From Magnetospirillum sp902729445 (GTDB lineage: Bacteria > Pseudomonadota > Alphaproteobacteria > Rhodospirillales > Magnetospirillaceae), in contig NZ_CACVCE010000045.1 in the NCBI RefSeq assembly GCF_902729445.1, positions 124,001 to 188,000 on the forward strand: a stretch of 64,000 nucleotides of DNA. Reading direction: 5' to 3'. Shown here in pieces: positions 1 through 7,571 of this stretch. The notes beneath the pieces were generated by a model. It was not told the DNA's origin. It worked only from the letters and a program-made list of their open reading frames with translations, and did not search any database. The position numbers were made by a program, and so were the translations under genes. How positions within the stretch are numbered: position 1 is the stretch's first letter; the number at the start of each line of letters is the position of its first letter.

Positions 1-312
1 CGCGACACTTTCTGGACCATGGCCGGCCGGTTCCTGGCGGTGGTGGTGCCGCCACTGCTGTTGAGCGCCTGGCTGTCCTCCTATCTGAAGCGCAATCCGG
101 TCCGCATGCATGTCCGCCACCTGGACGAGGGCGGCGATTGGAAGTCGCGGGCACAGATGCACACCAAGGCTCCGACTCCGCCGCCCGGCCATGCTGGCGG
201 CTTCGAACCCGAAGAAGAGATGCCGCAAAGGCCCTTCAGCCTGGACGATATCGCCCCGGTCGATGATTGGAAGACCCGGGCGCAAAACAAGACCCGGCAC
301 CCGCCGAAATAA
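1..312 (+). CDS. C-terminal part of an unrecognised membrane protein (5' partial)
   Basis: The frame is open from the first base of the window, so the methionine at 19 may be internal and the true start probably lies upstream. The visible part has one hydrophobic segment (FLAVVVPPLLLSAWL) followed by a charged, proline-rich tail carrying two related short motifs, GGDWKSRAQ and VDDWKTRAQ, about 50 residues apart. I do not recognise the family. The gene converges on rho and the two share the terminator that follows. A small one-helix membrane protein of 97 residues starting at 19 is the alternative reading. Confidence 0.5.
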   Translation, partial: RDTFWTMAGRFLAVVVPPLLLSAWLSSYLKRNPVRMHVRHLDEGGDWKSRAQMHTKAPTPPPGHAGGFEPEEEMPQRPFSLDDIAPVDDWKTRAQNKTRHPPK

Positions 313-343
313 AAAAGGCCCCTCGAAACCGAGGGGCCTTTTT
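311..343. terminator. bidirectional rho-independent terminator
   Basis: An A-run is followed by the stem GGCCCCTCG / CGAGGGGCC (317-325 and 330-338) with a 4-base loop, then a T-run. The symmetric A and T tracts let it work in both directions, for the partial membrane protein (+) and for rho (-). Confidence 0.85.
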
Positions 344-362
344 CTTGTCTGAAAAAACAATC

Positions 363-412
363 TTACGAGTTCATCGCGTCGAAGACGTGTTACGAATTCA
401 TCGCGTCGAAGA
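363..412 (-). repeat. tandem partial duplication of the rho 3' end
   Basis: The 23 bases at 363-385 repeat 390-412 with one mismatch and a 27-base period. The 390-412 copy holds the last codons and stop of rho (FDAMNS-stop); the other copy, just past the stop, would encode the same FDAMNS-stop in frame. It looks like a nine-codon in-frame duplication that left the stop of the first copy in use. Confidence 0.85.
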
Positions 413-1646
413 AGTCCGAGTTGTTCTTGGACTGCTTCAGCTTGTCGACCAGGAACTCCATGGCGTCGATCACGCCCATCGGCATCAGGATGCGGCGCAG
501 CACCCACATCTTCGACAGCACGCCCTTGTCGACCAGCAGCTCTTCCTTGCGGGTGCCCGACTTGGTGATGTCGATGGCCGGGAAGGTGCGCTTGTCCGAC
601 AGCTTGCGGTCCAGGATGATTTCCGAATTGCCGGTGCCCTTGAACTCTTCGAAGATCACTTCGTCCATGCGGCTGCCGGTATCGATCAGGGCGGTGGCGA
701 TGATCGACAGCGAGCCGCCTTCCTCGATATTGCGCGCGGCACCGAAGAAGCGCTTGGGCCGCTGCAGGGCGTTGGCGTCGACGCCGCCGGTCAGCACCTT
801 GCCCGAGCTGGGGACCACGGTGTTGTAGGCGCGCGCCAGGCGGGTGATGGAATCCAGCAAGATCACCACGTCGCGCTTGTGCTCGACCAGGCGCTTGGCC
901 TTTTCCAGCACCATCTCGGTAACCTGGACGTGACGGGAGGCCGGCTCGTCGAAGGTCGAGCTGATCACCTCGCCCTTGACCGAACGGGCCATGTCGGTGA
1001 CTTCCTCGGGCCGCTCGTCGATCAGCAGGACGATCAGATAGACCTCGGGGTGGTTGGCCGAGATGGCGTGGGCGATGTTTTGCAGCATCACCGTCTTGCC
1101 GGTCCGGGGCGGCGCCACGATCAGCGCGCGCTGGCCCTTGCCGATCGGAGCGACCAGATCGATGACCCGGGTGGTCAGGTTCTTCTTGGTCGGATCGTCC
1201 AGTTCCAGGCTCAGCTTCTCGTCGGGATAAAGTGGAGTGAGGTTGTCGAAATTGATGCGATGCCGCACGTTTTCCGGCGGCTCGAAATTGATGGCGTTGA
1301 CCTTCAGCAGGGCGAAATAACGCTCGCCATCCTTGGGCGAGCGGATCTGGCCCTCGACGGTGTCGCCGGTGCGCAGGCCGAAACGGCGGACCTGGCTGGG
1401 GCTGACATAGATGTCGTCGGGACCGGGAAGGTAGTTCGCCTCGGGGCTGCGCAGGAAGCCGAAGCCGTCTTGCAGGATTTCCAGCACGCCGTCGCCATAG
1501 ATCGGCTGATCATTGTCGGCCAGCTGCTTCAGGATCGCGAACATCATGTCCTGCTTGCGCAGCGTGCTGGCGTTTTCGATCTGCAGCTCCTCGGCGAAAG
1601 CCAGAAGCTCGGCGGGCGTCTTTTTCTTCAGTTCCTGCAGGTGCAT
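390..1646 (-). CDS. rho: transcription termination factor Rho
   Basis: ATP-dependent hexameric RNA helicase/translocase that ends transcription of untranslated RNA. The 418 residues match the usual length. An N-terminal helical domain is followed by the cold-shock-like RNA-binding domain (GFGFLRS near 61-67) and a RecA-type motor with Walker A PPRTGKT at about 179-185 and Walker B VVILLDS at about 260-266. The ATG start follows a clear sigma-70 promoter just downstream of hemJ, so it can be transcribed apart from the hem operon. Rho next to hem genes beside the origin is common in alphaproteobacteria. Its 3' end is partly duplicated after the stop codon. Confidence 0.98.
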   Translation of the reverse strand: MHLQELKKKTPAELLAFAEELQIENASTLRKQDMMFAILKQLADNDQPIYGDGVLEILQDGFGFLRSPEANYLPGPDDIYVSPSQVRRFGLRTGDTVEGQIRSPKDGERYFALLKVNAINFEPPENVRHRINFDNLTPLYPDEKLSLELDDPTKKNLTTRVIDLVAPIGKGQRALIVAPPRTGKTVMLQNIAHAISANHPEVYLIVLLIDERPEEVTDMARSVKGEVISSTFDEPASRHVQVTEMVLEKAKRLVEHKRDVVILLDSITRLARAYNTVVPSSGKVLTGGVDANALQRPKRFFGAARNIEEGGSLSIIATALIDTGSRMDEVIFEEFKGTGNSEIILDRKLSDKRTFPAIDITKSGTRKEELLVDKGVLSKMWVLRRILMPMGVIDAMEFLVDKLKQSKNNSDFFDAMNS

Positions 1647-1695
1647 GGGGGGGTTCCATTGGGAATATCCGTCGATCCGCTGCCAAGGGGCGGGA

Positions 1696-1713
1696 CCACG
1701 GGTTGGCCCGTGG
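1696..1713 (-). promoter_or_regulatory. hairpin in the rho leader
   Basis: A seven-base-pair stem, CCACGGG / CCCGTGG with a 4-base loop, lies in the roughly 140-base untranslated leader between the predicted rho start point and its ATG. Rho genes are often autoregulated through their leaders; a role for this stem is inferred. Confidence 0.4.
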
Positions 1714-1790
1714 CGGAAAAGCAGACGGCGACGGCCTGGATGAAATCGGGATCAAGGGGGCTTCAGACGGCCCCATCAGGATCGCGCCAA

Positions 1791-1819
1791 GCATTAGCCA
1801 AAGCGGACAGGCCTGTCAA
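1791..1819 (-). promoter_or_regulatory. sigma-70 promoter of rho
   Basis: On the minus strand TTGACA (1819-1814) is separated by 17 bases from TAATGC (1796-1791). The -35 is perfect and the spacing ideal. It lies between the hemJ stop and rho and should drive rho alone, with a leader of about 140 bases. Confidence 0.75.
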
Positions 1820-1848
1820 ACGCCTTTTCTGTGTGCAACGCAGCGATC

Positions 1849-2283
1849 TCAAAAGGGTTTGACGATGACCAGAATAACGATGGCAATCATCAGCAAGGTC
1901 GGAACTTCATTGGCGATGCGGAAAAACTTCTGCGGCCGGCTATTGCGGTCGGCGGCGAAGTCGTTCTTCCACCTTGTCATCATATGGTGGGCGATGGTCA
2001 TTCCGATCACCAGGGTTAGTTTCACGTGAAACCATCCGTCGTGGAATAGCCCGCCGACCCCCGCCATGATCAGGCCGGCCACCCAGGCGACGATCGCCGC
2101 CGGCATCATGATCGCCTTCAACAGGCGCCGTTCCATCACCTTGAACAATTCCGAGGTGGCCGAGCCGATCTCCACCTCGCAATGGTACACGAACAGCCGC
2201 GGCAGATAGAGAAGACCGGCCATCCACGAGATCACCGCGATCACATGCAAGGCCTTCAGCCACAGATAGCCTTCCCCGGTCAT
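1849..2283 (-). CDS. hemJ: protoporphyrinogen IX oxidase HemJ
   Basis: Membrane enzyme that oxidises protoporphyrinogen IX to protoporphyrin IX, the step before ferrochelatase. The 144-residue product has about four transmembrane helices and the conserved N-terminal histidine in KALHVIAVISWMAG, with the typical WKNDFA segment near residue 105. I chose the ATG at 2283 because it overlaps the hemH stop by four bases (ATGA), which indicates translational coupling; upstream extension in this frame lies within hemH. It is the last gene of the hemE-hemH-hemJ operon. HemJ is the usual oxygen-independent-of-HemG/HemY form in alphaproteobacteria. Confidence 0.93.
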   Translation of the reverse strand: MTGEGYLWLKALHVIAVISWMAGLLYLPRLFVYHCEVEIGSATSELFKVMERRLLKAIMMPAAIVAWVAGLIMAGVGGLFHDGWFHVKLTLVIGMTIAHHMMTRWKNDFAADRNSRPQKFFRIANEVPTLLMIAIVILVIVKPF

Positions 2284-3287
2284 GGCGCTTCCTTCCACAG
2301 GCAGCCTCTGCCGATGGCGGAACAGGCGCGGCCATGGCATTGGGCCGGATCTCTGACCAATTCCGCCAAGCCCTCGATGAAGGCGGGATGGGCCGATACC
2401 GTCGGCACCCGCACATAGGCCGGAATGCCCAGGCCTTCGGCGCGATGGCGATATTCGATGTCCAGCTCGACCAGGGTCTCGGAATGCTCGGAGACGAAGG
2501 CGATGGGCACCACCACCACCGGCACCTTGTCGGCGCCGGCCCGAGCCAGCTCGTCCTCGGTCGCCGGCCCGATCCATTTCAGCGGCCCGACCCGGCTTTG
2601 ATAGCACACGCCCCAATCGAGATCGTCCAGCCCCGAGGCCGCCACCACCGCGCGGGCGGTCATCTCGACATGCATCGGATAAGGATCGCCCTTGTCGACC
2701 AATCCTTGCGGCAATCCATGGGCGGAAAACAGCACCCGCGGCCGACCATGGGCGCTGGCGGTGGTCCAGCCGGCCCGGACCAGCTCCGCCATGGCGGCGA
2801 CCAGGCCGGCTTGGGCCGGATAGCAACAGATGGTTTCGGTCGGCAGGTTCAGATTGGCCTGGGCCGCTTGGGTCGCCCATGCCCTCAGGCTCGATCGATT
2901 GGTGGTGGTGGAAAATTGCGGGTAAAGCGGCAGCAACACCACCCGTTCCGCCCCCCAGGCCTTTACCGCCGCCACCGTCTCGGCGGTAAACGGGTGCCAA
3001 TAGCGCATGGCGACGAACACCTTGAAGCCCGCACCCAGGGCGAATTCAAGGGCGCTGGCCTGGGCCTTGGTTTCCCGCAAGATCGGTGAGGCGCCGCCGA
3101 TCTGGCGATAGATTTCCTTGGCCACCGGGGCGCGGCGGCTGGAAATCAGCTTGGCGAGCAAGGGTCGGATCGGCCAGGGCGCTCCGATGATCGCCTTGTC
3201 GTTGAACAGGTTGAACAGGAACGGCTCGACCGCCTCCAGGCTGTCCGGCCCCCCCATGTTGAACAAAACGACGGCGGTCTTGCCCAT
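2280..3287 (-). CDS. hemH: ferrochelatase
   Basis: Inserts ferrous iron into protoporphyrin IX to give protohaem. The 335 residues match the family. The signature LFSAHGLP carries the catalytic histidine at about residue 190, and FVSEHSETL carries the conserved glutamate at about 267. It starts five bases after hemE and overlaps hemJ by four, so the three genes for the last haem steps are one transcript. Haem supply in this operon sits alongside rho on the left side of the presumed origin. Confidence 0.97.
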   Translation of the reverse strand: MGKTAVVLFNMGGPDSLEAVEPFLFNLFNDKAIIGAPWPIRPLLAKLISSRRAPVAKEIYRQIGGASPILRETKAQASALEFALGAGFKVFVAMRYWHPFTAETVAAVKAWGAERVVLLPLYPQFSTTTNRSSLRAWATQAAQANLNLPTETICCYPAQAGLVAAMAELVRAGWTTASAHGRPRVLFSAHGLPQGLVDKGDPYPMHVEMTARAVVAASGLDDLDWGVCYQSRVGPLKWIGPATEDELARAGADKVPVVVVPIAFVSEHSETLVELDIEYRHRAEGLGIPAYVRVPTVSAHPAFIEGLAELVRDPAQCHGRACSAIGRGCLWKEAP

Positions 3288-3292
3288 GATGC

Positions 3293-4339
3293 CTAGCCCT
3301 TGAAGCTTTTGACCCGTTCGGCCAATCGGGCCACGTTCTCAGGGGGCGTCGGCGGAATGATGCCGTGGCCCAGATTGAAGATGAACGGCCCCTTGCTTAG
3401 GCTCTTCAGCACCCGGTCGATGCCCCCGTCCAGCGCTTCACCGCCGGTGACCAGCAAAATCGGATCCAGATTGCCCTGGACCGTGCAATGGGGCTGCAGC
3501 GTCTCGGCCGCCCAGTCCAGGGGCACGCTGGAATCCAGGCTGACGCCGCTGACCTTGGTTTCCTTGACATAGGCCTGGTAAAGCATGCCGGCCCCACGCG
3601 GGAAGCCGATCACCGGGATGCCGGGTCGTTCGGCGCGGATGCGTTCGACCAGCTTGCGGGCCGGCTCGATCACCCAGCGGCGGAATTCGGGCTCCGGCAG
3701 GGCCCCGGCCCAGGTGTCGAAAATCTGGATCGCCTCGGCGCCGGCATCGATCTGGCGGATCAGATACTGGCCGGTCGCCTCGACCAGTAGGTCCATCAGC
3801 CGGGCGAACACCTCTGGCTGACCCCACATCAGGCGCTTGGCTTCCTGGAAATCCTTGGAACCGCCGCCTTCGATCATGTAGGTGGCCACCGTCCACGGCG
3901 CTCCGGAAAAACCGATCAGCGCGGTCGAGGACGGAATCGCCGAGGACAGGCCCTTGACGGTGCGATAGACCGGGTCAAGCCGTTGGTGCAGGCCCGAGAT
4001 GTCGAGACCATCCAGATCCCTTGCCGAGCGAATGGGCGTCAGCACCGGACCCTCGCCTTCCCGGAAGGCGACATCCTGTCCGAGCCCGTCGGGAACCACC
4101 AGAATGTCGGAAAACAGGATGGCGGCGTCGAAGCCGTAGCGGCGCAGCGGCTGCAGCGTGACCTCGACGGCCAGTTCGGGATTGTAGCACAGGTCGAGGA
4201 AGCTGCCGGCCTGGGCGCGGGTGGCCCGATATTCCGGCAGGTAGCGACCGGCCTGTCGCATCAGCCAGAAAGGCGGCGGCAGGATCGTCTCGCCGGCAAG
4301 GGCACGAAGAAACGGCTTGGTCGGTGCGGTCTGGGTCAA
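3293..4339 (-). CDS. hemE: uroporphyrinogen decarboxylase
   Basis: Decarboxylates the four acetate groups of uroporphyrinogen III to give coproporphyrinogen III. The 348-residue protein has the family signature PFWLMRQAGRYLPEYR near residues 23-38 and the active-site aspartate region LFSDILVVPDGLG near 75-87. The start is a TTG at 4339 preceded by GAGGG on the minus strand; no better in-frame ATG is visible. It is the first gene of the hemEHJ operon and faces the presumed replication origin, as hemE does in Caulobacter and Rickettsia. Confidence 0.96.
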   Translation of the reverse strand: MTQTAPTKPFLRALAGETILPPPFWLMRQAGRYLPEYRATRAQAGSFLDLCYNPELAVEVTLQPLRRYGFDAAILFSDILVVPDGLGQDVAFREGEGPVLTPIRSARDLDGLDISGLHQRLDPVYRTVKGLSSAIPSSTALIGFSGAPWTVATYMIEGGGSKDFQEAKRLMWGQPEVFARLMDLLVEATGQYLIRQIDAGAEAIQIFDTWAGALPEPEFRRWVIEPARKLVERIRAERPGIPVIGFPRGAGMLYQAYVKETKVSGVSLDSSVPLDWAAETLQPHCTVQGNLDPILLVTGGEALDGGIDRVLKSLSKGPFIFNLGHGIIPPTPPENVARLAERVKSFKG

Positions 4340-4733
4340 GGGTCACCCTCGAAGATATTCGGCTGCGGCGGTCCAAGGTCATACAAGGTTTGTTTGAGAG
4401 AAGAAAGGTGGCTGAGTGTTGTTGGGCCTGTGGAACCTGGGGATGCGATTCGATCCCCACCTTATCCCCAAATTGGTCCTTCCCGGGGGAAAAGTCGCCC
4501 GGCCTGGGGAAAAGTCCCGGGAATCACCGTGCCGGTGCCGGTTTGGAAAGCGGGGATAAGGGGGAAAGCGGATGAAGCGGACGATGATTCACGCTATTGT
4601 CGGGTGCGGACGGAATGTTGTCGACAGCCTGGCCGTCCCGGGGAGGGATTGACGCGAACGGGGAGGAAAAAGCCCGTCACCGTCGAAACACCCCGGTTAT
4701 CCCCGTTCTTCCACCTTATCCCCAGCAAAGCGC
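4340..4733. other. probable chromosomal replication origin (oriC)
   Basis: This 394-base gap has no convincing gene. It contains DnaA-box-like nonamers TTATCCCCA at 4462-4470 (+), TTATCCCCG at 4551-4559 (-), TTATCCCCG at 4697-4705 (+) and TTATCCCCA at 4716-4724 (+). Each differs from TTATCCACA at one or two bases. It also has three GANTC sites (4447, 4521, 4586) and an 11-base direct repeat. The position between hemE and the PEP-synthase-regulator homologue (RP001 of Rickettsia), with maf, aroE, coaE and dnaQ beyond, is the conserved origin neighbourhood of alphaproteobacteria. I did not find a long AT-rich unwinding element. The region must also hold promoters for hemE and the right-hand operon. 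Confidence 0.8.
4486..4516 (+). repeat. 11-base direct repeat in the origin region
   Basis: GGGGAAAAGTC occurs at 4486-4496 and again at 4506-4516. The start-to-start spacing is 20 bases, about two helical turns, so a protein bound to both would sit on one face of the DNA. No matching factor is recognised. Confidence 0.6.
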
Positions 4734-5564
4734 ATGGACAGCTATCACCTGCATCTGGTTTCCGACGCCACCGGCGAAACCGTCCTATCGATGGCCCGCG
4801 CCTGCCTGGTGCAGTTCGAGGGGATCAACACCACCCAGCATAATTGGTGGCTGGTGCGCAGCCAGGGCCAGGCCGAAAGGGTGATCGCCGGGATCGAGGA
4901 CAATCCCGGCATCGTGCTGTGCACCCTGGTCGACGGCGCGGTGCGCTCGCTGCTGGAAGAGGCCTGCCGGCGCATGCGGGTCCCGTTCATCCCGGTTCTC
5001 GATCCGGTGATGGGGGCGCTGGCCGGGTTCTTCGGCGCCGAGGTCGGTGCCACGCCCGGCCGCCAATATGTGCTGGACGCCGAATATTTCGCCCGCATCG
5101 ACGCCATGCAATACACCCTGGCCCATGATGACGGGCAATTGCTGGACGATCTGGACGATGCCGACATCGTGGTGATCGGGGTGTCGCGCACCTCGAAGAC
5201 GCCGACCTGCATGTACCTGGCCAATCGCGGCTATAAATGCGCCAATTATCCCCTGGTGCCCGGCGTGCCGCTGCCGACCCAGCTGGAATCCTTGCGCTGG
5301 CCGCTGGTGGTCGGTCTGACCAAGGACCCGAAAAGCCTGTCCGACATTCGCCGCTCGCGCCTGCGCTTCCTCAATCACGACGAGGACGCCGAATACGCCC
5401 AGTTCGAGAAGGTCCGCGAGGAAGTGGCCAGCGCCCGCAAATTGTTCTCGCGCCATGGCTGGCCGGTGGTCGATGTCAGCCGCCGCTCGATCGAGGAGGC
5501 CTCGGCCTCGATCATGCAATTGCACGCCCAGCACGCCGCCAAGCGCGACGGGGTGACGGCGTGA
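4734..5564 (+). CDS. PEP synthase / pyruvate phosphate dikinase regulatory protein (PPSR, DUF299)
   Basis: Bifunctional kinase and phosphorylase that switches PEP synthetase or pyruvate phosphate dikinase off and on by ADP-dependent phosphorylation of a threonine and its reversal. The 276 residues cover the full family, with the N-terminal HLVSDATGET motif (about 7-16) and the P-loop GVSRTSKTPT at about 149-158. It is the first gene to the right of the presumed origin, the place of RP001 in Rickettsia. Its stop overlaps the maf start. It should not be confused with the photosynthesis repressor that is also called PpsR. The target enzyme is not in this window. Confidence 0.93.
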   Translation: MDSYHLHLVSDATGETVLSMARACLVQFEGINTTQHNWWLVRSQGQAERVIAGIEDNPGIVLCTLVDGAVRSLLEEACRRMRVPFIPVLDPVMGALAGFFGAEVGATPGRQYVLDAEYFARIDAMQYTLAHDDGQLLDDLDDADIVVIGVSRTSKTPTCMYLANRGYKCANYPLVPGVPLPTQLESLRWPLVVGLTKDPKSLSDIRRSRLRFLNHDEDAEYAQFEKVREEVASARKLFSRHGWPVVDVSRRSIEEASASIMQLHAQHAAKRDGVTA

Positions 5565-6151
5565 TCGTGCTGGCCTCGGCCTCGGCGGCGCGGCGCGCCA
5601 TGCTGGAGCGCGCCGGCGTGTCGTTCGCTATCGACGTGGCGGCCATCGACGAACAATCGGTCAAGGATTCGTTCAAGGCCGAAACCGGCAACCCGGCCCG
5701 GGCGGCGGAAGCGCTGGCCGCCTTGAAAGCGATTCGGGTGTCGGCGCGCCATCCCGGCGCCCTGGTGGTCGGCGCCGATCAGATGCTCGATTGCGACGCA
5801 ACATGGTACGACAAGCCGGCCAATCCGGCCGAAGCCCGCGCCCAGCTTATGTCGTTGCGTGGTCGCAACTACCGCCTGACCAGTGCGGTGGTGGTGGTCA
5901 GGGACGGCCAGACCCTGTGGCACCACACCGAGGCGGCCCATCTGACCATGCGCCGCTTTTCCGATGCCTTCCTCGATGATTATCTTACCCAAGCCGGCGA
6001 GGCGGTGCTGGGCTCGGTCGGCGCCTATCAGCTGGAAGGGCTGGGGGCGCAATTGATGATGCAGGTCACCGGCGACCATTTCACCATCCTGGGTCTGCCG
6101 TTGCTGCCCTTGCTGGATTTCCTGCGCGAGAACGGAGAATTGATCCCATGA
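5561..6151 (+). CDS. maf: Maf-family nucleoside triphosphate pyrophosphatase
   Basis: House-cleaning pyrophosphatase that removes non-canonical nucleotides. The 196 residues begin MIVLASASAARR, the Maf signature near residues 4-12, and carry VVGADQ near 69-74. A glutamine after GAD resembles the YceF branch (7-methyl-GTP) more than the YhdE branch, so I lean to that substrate class. The GTG start at 5561 overlaps the previous stop by four bases (GTGA); a longer frame upstream lies wholly within the preceding gene. The stop overlaps aroE in an ATGA. Confidence 0.93.
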   Translation: MIVLASASAARRAMLERAGVSFAIDVAAIDEQSVKDSFKAETGNPARAAEALAALKAIRVSARHPGALVVGADQMLDCDATWYDKPANPAEARAQLMSLRGRNYRLTSAVVVVRDGQTLWHHTEAAHLTMRRFSDAFLDDYLTQAGEAVLGSVGAYQLEGLGAQLMMQVTGDHFTILGLPLLPLLDFLRENGELIP

Positions 6152-6984
6152 CCCTGTCGGGAAAGGCTCGCCTGGCCGGGGTGATCGGCTGGCCGGTGGG
6201 GCATTCGCGCTCGCCCCGCCTGCACGGCTTCTGGCTCAAGCAATTGGGGATCGACGGCGCCTATGTGCCGCTGGCGGTCAAACCCGAGGATTTCGCCGCC
6301 GCGCTGGATGCCCTGCCCAAGCTGGGCTTCCGGGGTGCCAACGTCACCGTGCCCCATAAGGAAATGGCCCTGGCCCTGGTCGATCATGTCGAACCGCTGG
6401 CGGCGCGCATCGGCGCGGTCAATACCCTGGTGGTCCGGGATGACGGCACCATCGAGGGCCGCAACACCGACGCCTTCGGGTTCCTGGAAAATCTGCGCCG
6501 GGGGGCGCCGGACTGGCGGGCCGAAAACGGTCCGGCGGTGGTGCTGGGTGCCGGCGGCGCGGCGCGTGCGGTGGTGGCCGCCCTGGTCGATGCCGGCGTG
6601 CCCGAGATCCGTCTGCTCAATCGCGGGCTGGCCCGGGCCGAGCAGTTGGCCGCCGATATCGGCGGCCCGGTGCGACCCTTGGATTGGCAGGTCCGCGCCG
6701 ACGCCCTGGATGGCGCTGGCCTTCTGGTCAACACCACCGTCCTGGGCATGAATGGCCAGCCGCCGCTGGATATCGACCTTGCCGCCCTGCCGGATTCGGC
6801 GGTGGTCAACGATATCGTCTATGCGCCGCTGATGACCGACCTGCTGAATGCTGCCGCCCTGCGCGGCAATCCCATCGTCGACGGCATCGGCATGCTGCTA
6901 TGGCAGGCGGTGCCGGGCTTCGAGGCGTGGTTCGGCGCCCGCCCGACGGTCACCGATGAATTGCGGGCGTACGTTTTGGCATGA
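6148..6984 (+). CDS. aroE: shikimate dehydrogenase
   Basis: NADPH-dependent reduction of 3-dehydroshikimate to shikimate in aromatic amino acid synthesis. The 278 residues have the substrate-binding segment GVIGWPVGHSRSP (11-23), NVTVPHKE with the catalytic lysine at about 71, the catalytic aspartate in NTDAFGF at about 108, and the nucleotide loop GAGGAAR (134-140). It overlaps maf and coaE by four bases each, so translation of this operon is probably coupled throughout. Confidence 0.97.
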   Translation: MTLSGKARLAGVIGWPVGHSRSPRLHGFWLKQLGIDGAYVPLAVKPEDFAAALDALPKLGFRGANVTVPHKEMALALVDHVEPLAARIGAVNTLVVRDDGTIEGRNTDAFGFLENLRRGAPDWRAENGPAVVLGAGGAARAVVAALVDAGVPEIRLLNRGLARAEQLAADIGGPVRPLDWQVRADALDGAGLLVNTTVLGMNGQPPLDIDLAALPDSAVVNDIVYAPLMTDLLNAAALRGNPIVDGIGMLLWQAVPGFEAWFGARPTVTDELRAYVLA

Positions 6985-7571
6985 AGATCCTGGGCCTGAC
7001 CGGATCGATCGGCATGGGCAAAAGCACGGCGGCCGCCATGCTGCGGCGGATGGGGGTGCCGGTGCACGATGCCGATGCCACCGTGCACCGGCTGCTGGGG
7101 CCGGGCGGCGCCGCCGTCGCGGCGGTCGAAGCGGCCTTTCCGGGTGTGACCGCCCATGGTGCGATCGACCGTGCCGAACTGGGCCGCCAGGTGTTCGGCG
7201 ACCCCGCCCGCCTGCGTCGGCTGGAACGCATTGTCCATCCGCTGGTGCGCCGCGCCGAGACGCGCTTCCTGGCGATCTGGCGCCGCCGTCGTGCCCGGCT
7301 GGTGGTGCTGGATATCCCGCTCTTGTACGAAACCCACGGCGAAGAGCGGTGCGACAAGGTGGCGGTGGTGACCTGCCCGGCCTTCCTGCAGGCGCAAAGG
7401 GTGCTGCGACGGCCGGGCCAAAGCCCGGCCCGGCTGGCCGCCATCCGCGCCCAGCAGATGCCCGATTCCGCCAAGCGTCGCCGCGCCGATATCATCATCC
7501 CGACCGGAACCGGCCGCGGGCCGGCCTGGCGGAAACTCAGGGCCCTGGTCAAGGAGATGCGCGGTGCGTGA
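6981..7571 (+). CDS. coaE: dephospho-CoA kinase
   Basis: Last step of coenzyme A synthesis, phosphorylating the 3'-hydroxyl of dephospho-CoA. The 196 residues begin with the P-loop GLTGSIGMGKST (4-15) and contain the family segment VLDIPLLYET near 111-120. It starts inside the aroE stop (ATGA) and ends eight bases into dnaQ. The order aroE-coaE-dnaQ beside the origin is conserved in alphaproteobacteria. Confidence 0.96.
   Translation: MKILGLTGSIGMGKSTAAAMLRRMGVPVHDADATVHRLLGPGGAAVAAVEAAFPGVTAHGAIDRAELGRQVFGDPARLRRLERIVHPLVRRAETRFLAIWRRRRARLVVLDIPLLYETHGEERCDKVAVVTCPAFLQAQRVLRRPGQSPARLAAIRAQQMPDSAKRRRADIIIPTGTGRGPAWRKLRALVKEMRGA

Noticed and set aside
267..1862. 531-residue open frame opposite rho
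   Set aside because: Antisense shadow: high GC removes stops; the product is rich in H, Q, R and G without a domain, and rho is certain on the other strand.
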